Positions 39,701 through 47,900 of a stretch of DNA of 64,000 bases are shown here, one piece after another (position 1 is the first letter of the stretch; each line of letters begins with the position of its first letter). Under the pieces are notes generated by a model, which worked only from the letters and a program-made list of their open reading frames with translations, had not been told where the DNA came from and ran no database searches. The DNA lies in assembly GCA_013400155.1 (NCBI GenBank), contig VXBM01000573.1, forward strand, positions 162,284 through 226,283, given 5' to 3'. Source of the DNA: Helopsaltes ochotensis (taxonomy: Eukaryota; Chordata; Aves; Passeriformes; Locustellidae). The position numbers and the translations under genes are program-made.

Positions 39701-42700
39701 AAAAAGGGAATGAGGAGAGAGGGGCAGGGCAAGAAAGCGAAGGGGGAAGGGGGGGAAAGGAGAAGAAAAGGGAAGAAAGGGAAAGGGCAAGAAGAAAAAG
39801 GGTGAAAAGGAAAATTTATAAGGACAGGAAATGATGGCACAAGGAAGGAATACCCACTCAGTGGGTATTGAGTACTTGCAGTAGGTTTGCACCACTGTGA
39901 AGAGAAACACTGCAGATGGGCCCATAGATGAGGCACAATTCAGTTGAAGCAGTGGGATGTGTCCTCTGCTGCCTGTGCCCATCTGTTCAGGAAACATTCT
40001 CCTGCAGGGAACAGGAAAATCCCCAGATACTTGGGCACACAAGCAGGCTGCCCTGTGCACAGGGAATGGAGCACTGCACTGGTATCCAGGGTGAAGCCCA
40101 GCAGAAGGTCCCAACCCCCTGCAGGGTCACCCCACACACCTGGAGCCAGGAGTCTCAGGGTCACTCTAAATTCAGCCAGACCCATTCTCCAGTGCTTGTG
40201 CTGGTTGATGCTGGGTGGGAGCTCTCACTTCTGACGTTATCCAGCTAGGAGAGGTAATGACACTTTGGAGTGAAGGTAAAGCAGAGCAGGGTTTGGGAAT
40301 GCATGGATGGGGAGCTAAGAGCGTAATGATTTCTCACCTACTCTCCTACGCTTTCAGTCCAGGTAGCTTGTTTGAGGTTGCAGTCACCTCCAACAGGACA
40401 AATAACCTCTGTGCTGTCTGTGATGGTAATGACCCTCTGCATACTCTATAATTCTAGACAGCCAGGTTTAATCCAGCTTGATTAGTCTTGCATATACTGT
40501 TCTTAGTTCACAAAAATCAGACCTGGCCAGAAGTTTTGTAGTTGTATTAACTATAAAATACTGCTGCTGAATGAAGGTCTTTTGCTTCTTCAGCAGTAAA
40601 TGGTGCTTAGCTATCCATCTGCTGTTGTTATATGCACACTGGTGTCAAGAGCATAGGCAAGGTTCCCATTTGTGTCCTCAAGAACAAGCTAGGCCAGGAG
40701 CTATGATTTTTCTCTTTAATCATGATCTTTTCCCTGTCTCTTCTACACTAGACTCCACTTGGCCATCAGGACAGAACCCGTTGTCCATTTTCCACCTCAA
40801 CCCACCTGCGTTGAGCTGGCATTGCCTTTGCAGTGCTCACTAACTGGACCAGCCCTTGAGTCAGATACACAGCTCAGATGTTGAAGCCGCTGTGTAAATG
40901 AAGCACATTCAGGATTTCTGCTCTGTTCCTCAGTCTAAACCACAGAAGAATCCCCTAGGAACACTTAAGCTCCAATGAAGTGCCCATTTGTTTTGCCTAG
41001 TCCTTTGTCTCAGCAGTTTGACAGATTTTTTTATAATTTGGATCAAATTCTAGCACTGAAAAACTGTTGGAAAGTTTTGGACACAGTCACATTGTTTCAC
41101 CTCATTACACTATTTGTCTGGTTAGAATGATGGGGCGATTCCCCTGCTTGCCATCTCTTAGAAGTAACACACATGAAACCGCAAAAGATTTCAGGCTTCA
41201 GTCCTGGGCTGAAGCAAAGGAGGTTTTGTTATTTCTACTCTGCCTTGAGGTGAATTTTTCCAGCTCACATCTCCAGCCTGTAGAATGGCTTCAACTTAAT
41301 GGAGCCAGCCCACAGCAGGAAGGTCACAGAGTGTCATTATACCTCTATGTCCAAAGGTTTCGCTCCTCCTGTAAAGCAAGAAAAGTTGCTGTTTTCCTCC
41401 CACTTCCTGAGTTACCAGGACAACAAAGGGTTCACTGCGGTGTTTGGAGAAGGGCAGAATTTGAGAGAACCATCAGGGTTTGGTTTTCATACCCATGGTT
41501 TGGGTAAGCAGAAGGATGGCTGTCACAGAACTCAAATATATTAAGCCCAGACCTCTCTTGATGCTACCCTTTCCTCAGGGTATGTTGCTGAGACAGAAAC
41601 GAACCCTATTCTATGCTCATCTTTCCTTTTACCTAATACCTGATCACTGTAACTTAAATGATAGAGATCTTGGAGGAAGAAGGTTCTCTCTCTGTTCTGA
41701 TGCTCCAGACACACTTCCAGAGTAAATGAGATGCAGCAAACCTCCTCCTAAAGGGCATTGGCCCTTTCCAAGGCAAACTAGGGATCAGGCATGAGGGAGG
41801 ATCACCCGCAGGAATGCTAAGAGTCTCCTTGTCAAGATGAGCTTTTAGAAGGAACAGATGGCAGAGGCTTTGCCTGAGAGGACTCAGAAAAACTGGCAAC
41901 ATGGGAGAAGAGTCGGAAGGAAGCATAAGCACTCTGCCTGTGCCATGTCTTGCCCACCACCTCAGCTGTCCTACCTTGAGCCTTCTGCAAAAGGCTACAG
42001 AGAGGAGCTAGGAACAAGCAAAATTCGTATCTTCTCTTCTAATGTGACAATGTTGTGGAAAAAAATTTTTTGTTTTTCATTTCACTGCAAAATTTAAACT
42101 TGATCTTGAGAGGCTTGAGTTTTTATCCAGCTTTTGAGGTCTCCTCTTAAACAGAAAAAGCACACGTGAGCATGAGGGAAGTGACTGAAGGCTCAGAATA
42201 TTTCAAAAATGAAGTGGGTTATAAATCAGAAGAAAAAAAGAAATCAGAAACCTTGAATTTATTAAAACCAAGGAAGAAAAGGCATGTGGAGGATCAGAGG
42301 AACACACAGAGATGGACACACCATGTTGCCCATTTTGAGCAGCTGAAAATTGTCGAGTGTGACTGCAAGATTGCAGAACGAACTTTCAAAGGTAGGAGAT
42401 GGCAATGCACAATAGCTGAGGACTGTGCCCCTGCCCTACCTTTTAGCTCTTTAAGATTTCTATTTTTAAAAACAATTTCCACCACAATCATTTTATTGTT
42501 TGTTTGCAAATAGAAAATGAATTCTCAGAAAAATGGAGGAAATCACATGGTCAGTACCAGAAGACTGGCAACAACTGATTTCTGATGCGATAGGCCTTCA
42601 GGGATTATAAATCTCTCTACATATGCTCTTAAAACTACGCTGCTGCTGCAGGCTCCAAGAAATGCATCACTGGGCAACAAAAGACCAGGGAGACAGTTCT

Positions 42701-44838
42701 GTAACAAGCACATTTTCATGCTACTTAGCTAAAAGGCTCTGAAGAGAAGAAAGACCCCTTTCTCGTTTAGACTTTCAAAGGAAAAAATGCAGCAACAAGA
42801 GCTATTGTGGGTTGGACTTTTCTCACTGTGGTGCATGAATATTCTGTATAATGCCCAAGGATGCTGTCCCTGCTTCTGGCAGACTTTCTCTTCAGAATAT
42901 TTTTTTCCACAATCTTGAGCATATTTTAAACAAGATAGTGATGGCACTTAGTTACAGGTTTCTTTTTTTACTGTAGGAATTTAAGTGTGACACAGAAGTC
43001 TTTAGATAGTAAAAAACTTGATGGCAAAAACAACTGAACTCTGAAGTGATTCATTTAGACTCTGATCTTGCAAATAGTAGCTATGGTTAAGCATAAGAAC
43101 CTATACAGATAGGATCAGGAACAGCCACAAAAAAAAAGGTATATTTTGACTTAAGATAATTTTTTTTGTGTAAGGAACAATTTAGTATGTGTTTGGTAGA
43201 ATCTTACACAACAGTTGCAGGGGATGAAAAAACAGTGTCGTATCAACAATACTTCACCTTCCCATTAAAACTAAAACCTAGTAACAAAAAAAACCAAAAC
43301 CAAAACAAAACCAAAAAACGAAACAAAAAAATTATGAACAGATCCAGGCTGAAGTCTGCTTAGACAGACCTCCCATTATTGCTGCTGCATGCCGTCTCAA
43401 AAGATGAGAATCTGTTAAGCTCACAGCCAATATGCTGTTTCCAAATTCCCCAGACTGAATATTAACTCATTCAGGCTCTGATTTATGTTATTAATACAAA
43501 AGATGAAGAATTGATACCAACTTTCTCCCTCTGGTATCTGGCTTCCTTTTAGAAGGTTGATCAAACTGGCATGTTACAAAAAAAGAAAGGATCTAAGTAG
43601 ACTTACCTCTACTTTCAGAAGTGCACAGCCTTTCAAGAACGCTTCAATATTACTGATGCAATCAGCTTCATTTTTAGGCTCCAGGCAATACTAAAGAAAG
43701 AAAATCCACTGATCTCATTGCATTGCCTGTGCTGAGAAGGCCTGCATGAATATTGACATGTGCCTTTTATACTGAATTAGGGAAGCTTCTTCAGGGGGCG
43801 GGTGGGGGTGGCAGGCAAGCTGTTGAAGCAGGAAGAAAGCCACTGGAGGAAGTGATGCACACACAGAAACGGTCGGCATCTTGTTTTGAATGCTAGCATA
43901 TGACAGTGCCCTAAGTGACAGTGGGAAATTGGATGACCTTTAACATGCTGCCCCAAACCACCACACATAGGATAAGGAGCTAGCAAAACTGATCTCTGCA
44001 TAATGAAAAGCTCTTTTTATAGGGTGGAGAACCTGTTGTGTTGTGGGGTTTTTTTTTTTAAAGCCTCTGTGTTGCCAGTTCCTATCTCTCATTGGACTCC
44101 TTCCCGTTTTTTTCTACAGACTCTTATCACACTTTTGGATGGTGAATACACTGTCAAACTGTGGAGGCATTCAAATGGCTTCAGTACCAATGGATTTGCT
44201 GGTCTTGGGACAGACCAAATGGCACAGACACAAGGGTTATTTGCTTGTTCCTGTTCCAATCTCCTTCTCCAGTGCATTTCCTGACCAACAAAGCATTTTG
44301 CAGTAAGAGTTCTGAAAAACTGAATGTTTACAGTTGTAATTAATTATATTTATGTAAATACTGATACACTGCATATCCTTCTATTCAAAACTCAAAATAT
44401 TCTGACTGCTGGTAGGCCAAATATTTCCTGCCACTGACCGAACATGTGTAAATGAGCCAACTGCAACCTCACAGGGTTTTTTTCTGGATGTAGAAAAAAT
44501 CAAAGAACTAAAGCTACAGTCATACTTGGCCCTCAATTAGAAAAGAAACTTAGATATAAAACACCTCTCTATGAAGCTCCTTGCTCCTCTCACTTATGAG
44601 AAGAACTAGGCCTCCAAATGCCCAGGGCAGAGTTTGTTTCAGGATAGGGAAATAATACATCAGAAAGTATTACCTTTTCTGCAGATCCCGGAAGAAGCCG
44701 ATTAATGAGTTTGCAAAGCACAGTTCCATCTTTCAGAGAAGTTTTCAGGAACCCCTCTGGATCATCTACTATTTTCTTAGGGGAATTTAAGACTCCTAGT
44801 GAAATAAGCCAAGTTACAATCTGTTCTTCTGGATTCAT
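8877..44838 (-). CDS. ARHGEF6: Rac/Cdc42 guanine nucleotide exchange factor 6 (alpha-PIX, Cool-2), complete, 21 coding exons
   Basis: Dbl-family exchange factor that activates Rac1/Cdc42, recruits PAK through its SH3 domain and GIT proteins through its C-terminal half, and acts at focal adhesions and dendritic spines. Coding exons (minus strand): 44838-44674, 43690-43607, 36533-36449, 31802-31675, 31274-31073, 28504-28434, 27245-27151, 26478-26383, 25538-25416, 24159-24021, 22179-22120, 20015-19869, 19014-18928, 17884-17806, 16942-16809, 16538-16413, 12865-12772, 11677-11588, 10892-10793, 9988-9934, 9017-8877. They total 2301 nt, so 766 aa (human 776). Order: calponin-homology domain (about 1-111), linker, SH3 (about 160-220), DH (about 240-416), PH (about 440-545), proline-rich [17 protein letters not shown], and a C-terminal coiled coil. 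Every junction is GT-AG and in phase. The tail ends RKSSLIA without the PDZ-binding end of beta-PIX, and the CH start [10 protein letters not shown] fits ARHGEF6, so the paralogue ARHGEF7 is excluded. Confidence 0.97.
9505..9773 (+). mobile_element. CR1 LINE 3' end, antisense in ARHGEF6 intron 20
   Basis: Contains the CR1 sense signature TTCATGGAAAGGGTTGTCAG, CACTGGAACAGTCTGCCCAG, GTGGAGTCACCATTCCTAGG, GACATGATTTAGTGG and the terminal ATGATTCTGTGATTC. It reaches the natural 3' end. Start is approximate. Confidence 0.9.
9934..9988 (-). CDS. ARHGEF6: ARHGEF6 coding exon 20 (coiled coil)
   Basis: A 55-nt exon reading [19 protein letters not shown], first heptads of the C-terminal trimerising coiled coil. 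Acceptor TTGTTTCAG, donor GTAATT. Confidence 0.95.
10793..10892 (-). CDS. ARHGEF6: ARHGEF6 coding exon 19
   Basis: Reads [20 protein letters not shown] then [13 protein letters not shown], conserved in both PIX paralogues. Acceptor CTACACAG, donor GTAAGT. Confidence 0.95.
11588..11677 (-). CDS. ARHGEF6: ARHGEF6 coding exon 18 (GIT-binding region)
   Basis: Reads [20 protein letters not shown] then AGFQQALSS and one base. The [17 protein letters not shown] core is the part of PIX needed for GIT binding in mammals. Acceptor TTTTACAG, donor GTGGGC. Confidence 0.96.
12613..12765 (-). mobile_element. CR1 LINE 3' end next to ARHGEF6 exon 17 donor
   Basis: On the minus strand: CCCCAGAGATGCTTTGG, GCCCCATCCCTGGAAGTGC, AAGCCAGGTTGGATGGGGCT, GACTAGATGATCTTTAACCC and CATTCTGTGATTCTAT. 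It is 5'-truncated and in the same direction as the gene; its first CR1-like base is about seven bases after the exon 17 border. Confidence 0.92.
12772..12865 (-). CDS. ARHGEF6: ARHGEF6 coding exon 17
   Basis: Reads [20 protein letters not shown] then [11 protein letters not shown] and one base. Acceptor TCTGTAG, donor GTAAGT. A CR1 copy starts about six bases into the following intron. Confidence 0.97.
13297..13320. repeat. CA microsatellite
   Basis: Short run of alternating AC (cacacacacacatatacaca) in ARHGEF6 intron 16. Confidence 0.8.
16413..16538 (-). CDS. ARHGEF6: ARHGEF6 coding exon 16 (proline-rich region)
   Basis: Reads [20 protein letters not shown] then [20 protein letters not shown] and KE. 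The [10 protein letters not shown] stretch is near-identical in human PIX proteins and is a ligand for SH3 partners such as POSH/Cbl-type adaptors in mammals (family knowledge). Donor GTAATA. Confidence 0.96.
16809..16942 (-). CDS. ARHGEF6: ARHGEF6 coding exon 15 (end of PH domain)
   Basis: Reads [20 protein letters not shown] then [10 protein letters not shown]; the QEWL motif is the C-terminal PH helix. Its end ([12 protein letters not shown]) is less conserved. Donor GTAAGT. Confidence 0.95.
17085..17225 (-). mobile_element. CR1 LINE 3' end in ARHGEF6 intron 14
   Basis: Plus-strand text AGAATCATGGAATCCTTAAG, GTTGGAAAAGACATCTAAGA, TCATCAAGTCCAACCATTAA and CACCACTAAACCATATCCCT is the reverse complement of a CR1 3' end. 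Its subfamily resembles the copy at 9505-9773. Confidence 0.88.
17806..17884 (-). CDS. ARHGEF6: ARHGEF6 coding exon 14 (PH domain)
   Basis: Reads [20 protein letters not shown] then HMFEIT plus one base; matches human GKIPIAGTVVTRLDEIEGND. Acceptor TCTCCCAG, donor GTCAGT. Confidence 0.95.
18628..18707. repeat. T80 homopolymer in ARHGEF6 intron 13
   Basis: An uninterrupted run of 80 T, preceded by tttttcc and followed by aatttcacag. On the gene strand it is A80, about 220 bases after the exon 13 donor. No retrocopy body was seen beside it. Confidence 0.95.
18928..19014 (-). CDS. ARHGEF6: ARHGEF6 coding exon 13 (PH domain)
   Basis: Reads [20 protein letters not shown] then PRMSGFIYQ; matches human EKEERYLMLFSNVLIMLSAS. 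Acceptor CCCCCAG, donor GTAGGC. Confidence 0.97.
19869..20015 (-). CDS. ARHGEF6: ARHGEF6 coding exon 12 (DH-PH linker, start of PH)
   Basis: Reads [20 protein letters not shown], then [20 protein letters not shown] and VMVQSGGSE. Acceptor TCCCAG, donor GTGAGT. Confidence 0.96.
22120..22179 (-). CDS. ARHGEF6: ARHGEF6 coding exon 11 (end of DH domain)
   Basis: A 60-nt microexon-sized exon reading [20 protein letters not shown], aligned to human DTHPDHQDILKAIVAFKTLM. Acceptor TCACTAG, donor GTAGGT. Found only by homology and phase; too short to be seen as an open frame. Confidence 0.93.
24021..24159 (-). CDS. ARHGEF6: ARHGEF6 coding exon 10 (DH domain)
   Basis: Reads [20 protein letters not shown], then [20 protein letters not shown] and HME. 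It holds the conserved [11 protein letters not shown] helix that faces the GTPase. The frame stays open through both flanking introns by chance; only these 46 codons align with the family. Confidence 0.97.
25416..25538 (-). CDS. ARHGEF6: ARHGEF6 coding exon 9 (DH domain)
   Basis: Reads [20 protein letters not shown], then [15 protein letters not shown], nearly identical to human. Acceptor CTGCAG, donor GTGAGT. Confidence 0.97.
26383..26478 (-). CDS. ARHGEF6: ARHGEF6 coding exon 8 (DH domain)
   Basis: Reads [20 protein letters not shown] then [12 protein letters not shown]; matches human LLGNFEEVCTFQQTLCQALEE. Acceptor TTGTAG, donor GTAAGT. Confidence 0.95.
27151..27245 (-). CDS. ARHGEF6: ARHGEF6 coding exon 7 (start of DH domain)
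   Basis: Reads [20 protein letters not shown] then [11 protein letters not shown], the first conserved helix (CR1) of the DH domain. Acceptor CTCTAG, donor GTAAGA. Confidence 0.96.
28434..28504 (-). CDS. ARHGEF6: ARHGEF6 coding exon 6
   Basis: A 71-nt exon reading [20 protein letters not shown] then YYPV; acceptor follows a T13 tract, donor GTAAGT. It matches human PLSPKAVKGFETAPLTKNYY. Confidence 0.95.
29076..29097. repeat. AC microsatellite
   Basis: About ten AC units in ARHGEF6 intron 5. Confidence 0.8.
31073..31274 (-). CDS. ARHGEF6: ARHGEF6 coding exon 5 (SH3 domain)
   Basis: Starts E then [17 protein letters not shown]. It contains the SH3 signatures [32 protein letters not shown]. 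This SH3 binds the PIX-interacting motif of PAK kinases in mammals. The methionine right after the exon border (residue 156) is the start of a CH-less isoform in human. Confidence 0.98.
31675..31802 (-). CDS. ARHGEF6: ARHGEF6 coding exon 4 (CH-SH3 linker)
   Basis: A 128-nt exon from [20 protein letters not shown] to [10 protein letters not shown]. It is the most diverged part of the protein, serine-rich as in human. The donor is GTACCC, a weak 5' splice site compared with the other exons. Confidence 0.92.
31803..36448 (-). other. ARHGEF6: ARHGEF6 intron 3
   Basis: 4.6 kb with no gene. It holds a TA-rich microsatellite-like patch at about 35335-35430. Open frames on both strands here have no family resemblance. 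Confidence 0.7.
36449..36533 (-). CDS. ARHGEF6: ARHGEF6 coding exon 3 (end of CH domain)
   Basis: Reads [20 protein letters not shown] then TAVNKATE and one base of a split codon, between TTTCACAG and GTAAGA. Confidence 0.97.
38690..39590. promoter_or_regulatory. CpG island inside ARHGEF6 intron 2 (candidate internal promoter)
   Basis: CpG-dense DNA (for example GACGCGGCCGCGACCC, GGAGTTCCGCCAGCATCGGC, GACGCGGCGCGGCCGTGCGG) in an otherwise CpG-poor, AT-rich intron. It lies between the CH-domain exons 2 and 3. Long open frames across it on both strands follow from its GC content and include Ns, and none resembles a known protein. A promoter role is inferred from composition only. Confidence 0.6.
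39331..39484. other. Assembly gap (run of N)
   Basis: 154 N inside the CpG island. Both flanks are extremely GC-rich, the usual cause of sequencing drop-out in bird genomes. Confidence 0.99.
39595..39830 (+). repeat. Polypurine (GA-rich) tract
   Basis: About 235 bases that are almost all A and G on the plus strand (for example gaaagggaaaaagggaatga, gaagggggaagggggggaaa), directly after the CpG island. Confidence 0.85.
43607..43690 (-). CDS. ARHGEF6: ARHGEF6 coding exon 2 (CH domain)
   Basis: An 84-nt phase 0 exon reading [18 protein letters not shown] and onward to LLKVE, between TTTCTTTAG and GTAAGT. It matches human CLDPQTEADCINNINDFL. Confidence 0.96.
43691..44673 (-). other. ARHGEF6: ARHGEF6 intron 1
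   Basis: 983 bases between coding exons 1 and 2; nothing recognisable inside. Confidence 0.7.
44674..44838 (-). CDS. ARHGEF6: ARHGEF6 coding exon 1 (start of CH domain)
   Basis: Begins [17 protein letters not shown], ends GSAEK; donor GTAATA. The ATG sits in a good context (CTCCGCCATGA), and the first residues equal human ARHGEF6, so the start is secure. Confidence 0.97.
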
Positions 44839-44936
44839 GGCGGAGAGTTCTGCCGCCAGCGCTGTTCTCCTGTACAACTGAGTACTGGAACCCACATCCG
44901 TGATTACATCTTCCTGCTGCAGCTCAAATGTGAAAC

Positions 44937-44939
<3 letters not shown>
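44839..44939 (-). other. ARHGEF6: ARHGEF6 5' leader with two upstream ORFs
   Basis: Sequence before the start codon. It contains an ATGTAA start-stop at 44904-44909 and a 20-codon upstream ORF (44835-44897) whose TGA overlaps the main ATG as ATGA. The true transcription start is unknown; a T35 run (A35 on the gene strand) bounds this stretch. Confidence 0.5.

Positions 44940-44974
<35 letters not shown>
44940..44974. repeat. T35 homopolymer upstream of ARHGEF6 exon 1
   Basis: Uninterrupted run of 35 T, A35 on the gene strand, ending about 100 bases before the start codon. Confidence 0.95.
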
Positions 44975-44975
<1 letters not shown>

Positions 44976-47900
44976 GCTTGGTACAGAAACCAAATCTTAA
45001 GAACTAAAGTAAGTTGCTCTAAGGTAAAAAACTGTTTTTAAAATAAAATAGTTTCTAGCACACATCAGGAGACAAGGAAAGCAGAGTGAAAACTGCATCT
45101 TTGCAAAATTCTTGAAAACGCAAGTATTTTATACTAAGTTATTACACAAAAAATATCTCACTTAGGGACTTCCTCCTTGTGGCACCCTATCACCTAGTAA
45201 ACTTGGTCTTAACTGAAGGCTATTGCCCAAAGGAAGAGATTTCTTAACAATGTAAATAACTATGTATTTACAGTGTTAAAACAGAATTCACAATGGTGAT
45301 GTTTTGGAGGAATGTCGCACTAAACAGAGATTTTCAATTATCTATGGCAAACCTAATTATTAAAATTGTCTTTTACAGTAGTTTTTTACTTTCTATTGCC
45401 TGATTTTAGAAAATAAAATCTGATCATGTACTTTGCACACAAATAATGCTTCTCTTTAACTGCTGTGTAGAAATCCATGTATAATCCAAAATGGTTATTT
45501 AGAAGATGATAATCTCTCAAAACAATTATCTGGATAACTTCAAAAAGGTCAGGAATTTAAGTCTTCCAAAGCGGAGAATAAAATTCCCAACTACTTCATT
45601 TCTCTTATTAAGAAGTCCCTATGCTCCACCACTTCAGAATCCATTGAAGGTAAGTTTGCCACCCTGCCCAGGGCAGTATTAACCATCACTACTGATCACA
45701 GCAAGTCAGAAAAGTCCAGTCATCTTTATAATTGTCCTGTCACCAGAACAGATGGAAAATGAGGCAATTCTGCTGCTGATGAACATGGCTTGAAGCAATC
45801 TAACAGGAACTAAGTATCCTAGAGACCAGAATTTCTTGGTTACAATGTTCTCAGTCAATTCCTACCCTTACTTAAAACAGCTGTTTTCAAGAACCCAGTG
45901 TTACCAAACTACTTATAATCTAAAGGGTTGGGAAAAACAGAGCAGAGGGATAAATTGTACTGAGTAAACATGCATCGTTTTGCCTCCACCTTGCAGGTCT
46001 TATGACTGGTACTGGGACCTACCTATGGACCAATTTTCACAGCCACCAATAAATCAGAATTGTCCCTTTAGGGTTAGACAGAATTCTGACCTTTTCCAGG
46101 ACTTCAGGATGAGCTCCATGTCTCTGTAGTGTGGAAATACACACTATTATAGGCACATAGCACATGGCTGCAGGCACTGAGAAAATGTGGGCTACAGCTT
46201 AATCACAGCTCATTGTTCTTTGGTGAGGCACATTTACAAACATGCAAAATAGTTCAAAATTATGATTAATTAGCAATTCAGTTGTTTTGGGTTTTTTTCT
46301 AGATGTCATGAGCACTACTGCTTTGCATTAGGGCATACATACAGTACCCACTTTCACAACTCTTTTTTCAAATCTGTAAGTAGCCAAGACAACTACTAAT
46401 GTTCATTTATCAATGGGGACATACATTTGGATATAGAAGACACCTCACTATCACCTCATCGGAACACAGCAGTTTCTGATGTAAAGAGAAATACTTCCCA
46501 CACTGGGAGAACTGTACACATGCTTCATTGAAGTCAGTTTTACAAACCCAAACACCAAAGCACTTCACCCACTTCCTCCTCTAAAGGAAACCTTTGGTAC
46601 AGATGGGCGGTTTTAGTTTTTTTGTTATTTCACATGCAGCTGCTGCAGCCAAACAGATAATAATGTCTGCAACTACTATTAAATGAAAATAATTTCCACA
46701 TCTGGAACACTTACCAACTGCTTGAAAGACCTGCAGGTATGGATATTCAGAAAGTCCAAAAATTTACAGAGTTATTGATTAGCCACTTCAATTGAAACCT
46801 CACATCCTTCAGAATCCTTTCTAAACACATTCCAGCTTTTTTACCCACTCCCACACCAAAACTAAGTCTGTGGCAAACCCAGGGTATGAAGGTAGAGCCA
46901 TGAAGGAAGGAACAGCGTCTAGTCTGATCTTTAGAAAGGTTTCCCCTCTGGCTATGTGCTGACACCAACAAATCAAGTGAATCATCATCTCTTGCAGAGT
47001 CCACTTTGTTACAAATACTTATCTACAGCCTGATTTATAACAGTGGTGACTAAATAGTACAGTGTTACTTTAAAATGGGAGACTTTCCTGTAGCTACCAA
47101 GTGGTTCTGGGAGCATACACATCAGAACAGCACAGCAACAAGAGCAAGGTAAGAATAGCAGTCACATTTTCAGAAATCATTTTTGAGTGGTTCTTCTTGA
47201 AGACACATGCTTAAGCAATTCACTCCTTTTTTCCAGCAGAGGGAAAATACTCAACCACAAAAACCAGCACTGGAGTATTTGTCTGCTGCAGAATCTACTA
47301 TACATTTAAACTGGTAGCTTTCCATGATGAAGTATGACTCTGTGCATGAGCTAATACTGCAGATCAGGGTACATTCTTCTTAATTAGAATTTTAGTCAGG
47401 CAGCTGCCTGACTTACAGCAGCTGCCATTTTGGCAATGCACTTTAGGTAGGATGATCCAGTTCAGCACGAACAGCAGCACTCAAGACTGTAAATTAATGC
47501 TGAAAAAGGAGTCTGATAGTACACCTTACTCCTTCTTGCAGAAGACATACTGAGATCACTTTGTAACAAAAACTTTCTAAGATGGAAAACTGGTAATCTT
47601 TACCACCATCCAAGCATTTCAGAGCAAAACATGTTCTTCTTTTGAATTAAGACAAAAAACCCCGAAACCCGTAATACTTGTTAACAGTGAATTTATTTGC
47701 CCTGGAAATACTGCAGTTTTACCCACCTGCTACCAGATTTACTCCTAGAATCTGCAGCCCACAACTTGAAGTGATATCCTTACCCCAAAAAAAAGTAAAA
47801 GTTTTAAAGTAAAGTAAAGTTTTAAATCTGTAGACAAACTATCCATGCTTTTTCTTCTTTAGCTACTCATTATGAACTGAGGTTTGTTTAAATAAGATCA

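Larger units (their letters stand above)
36534..43606 (-). other. ARHGEF6: ARHGEF6 intron 2, contains an internal CpG island
   Basis: 7.1 kb intron. Its centre (38690-39590) is a CpG island broken by an N gap, followed on the plus strand by a purine tract (39595-39830). The rest is AT-rich and without recognisable repeats except A-rich simple sequence near 43283-43330. Confidence 0.75.
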
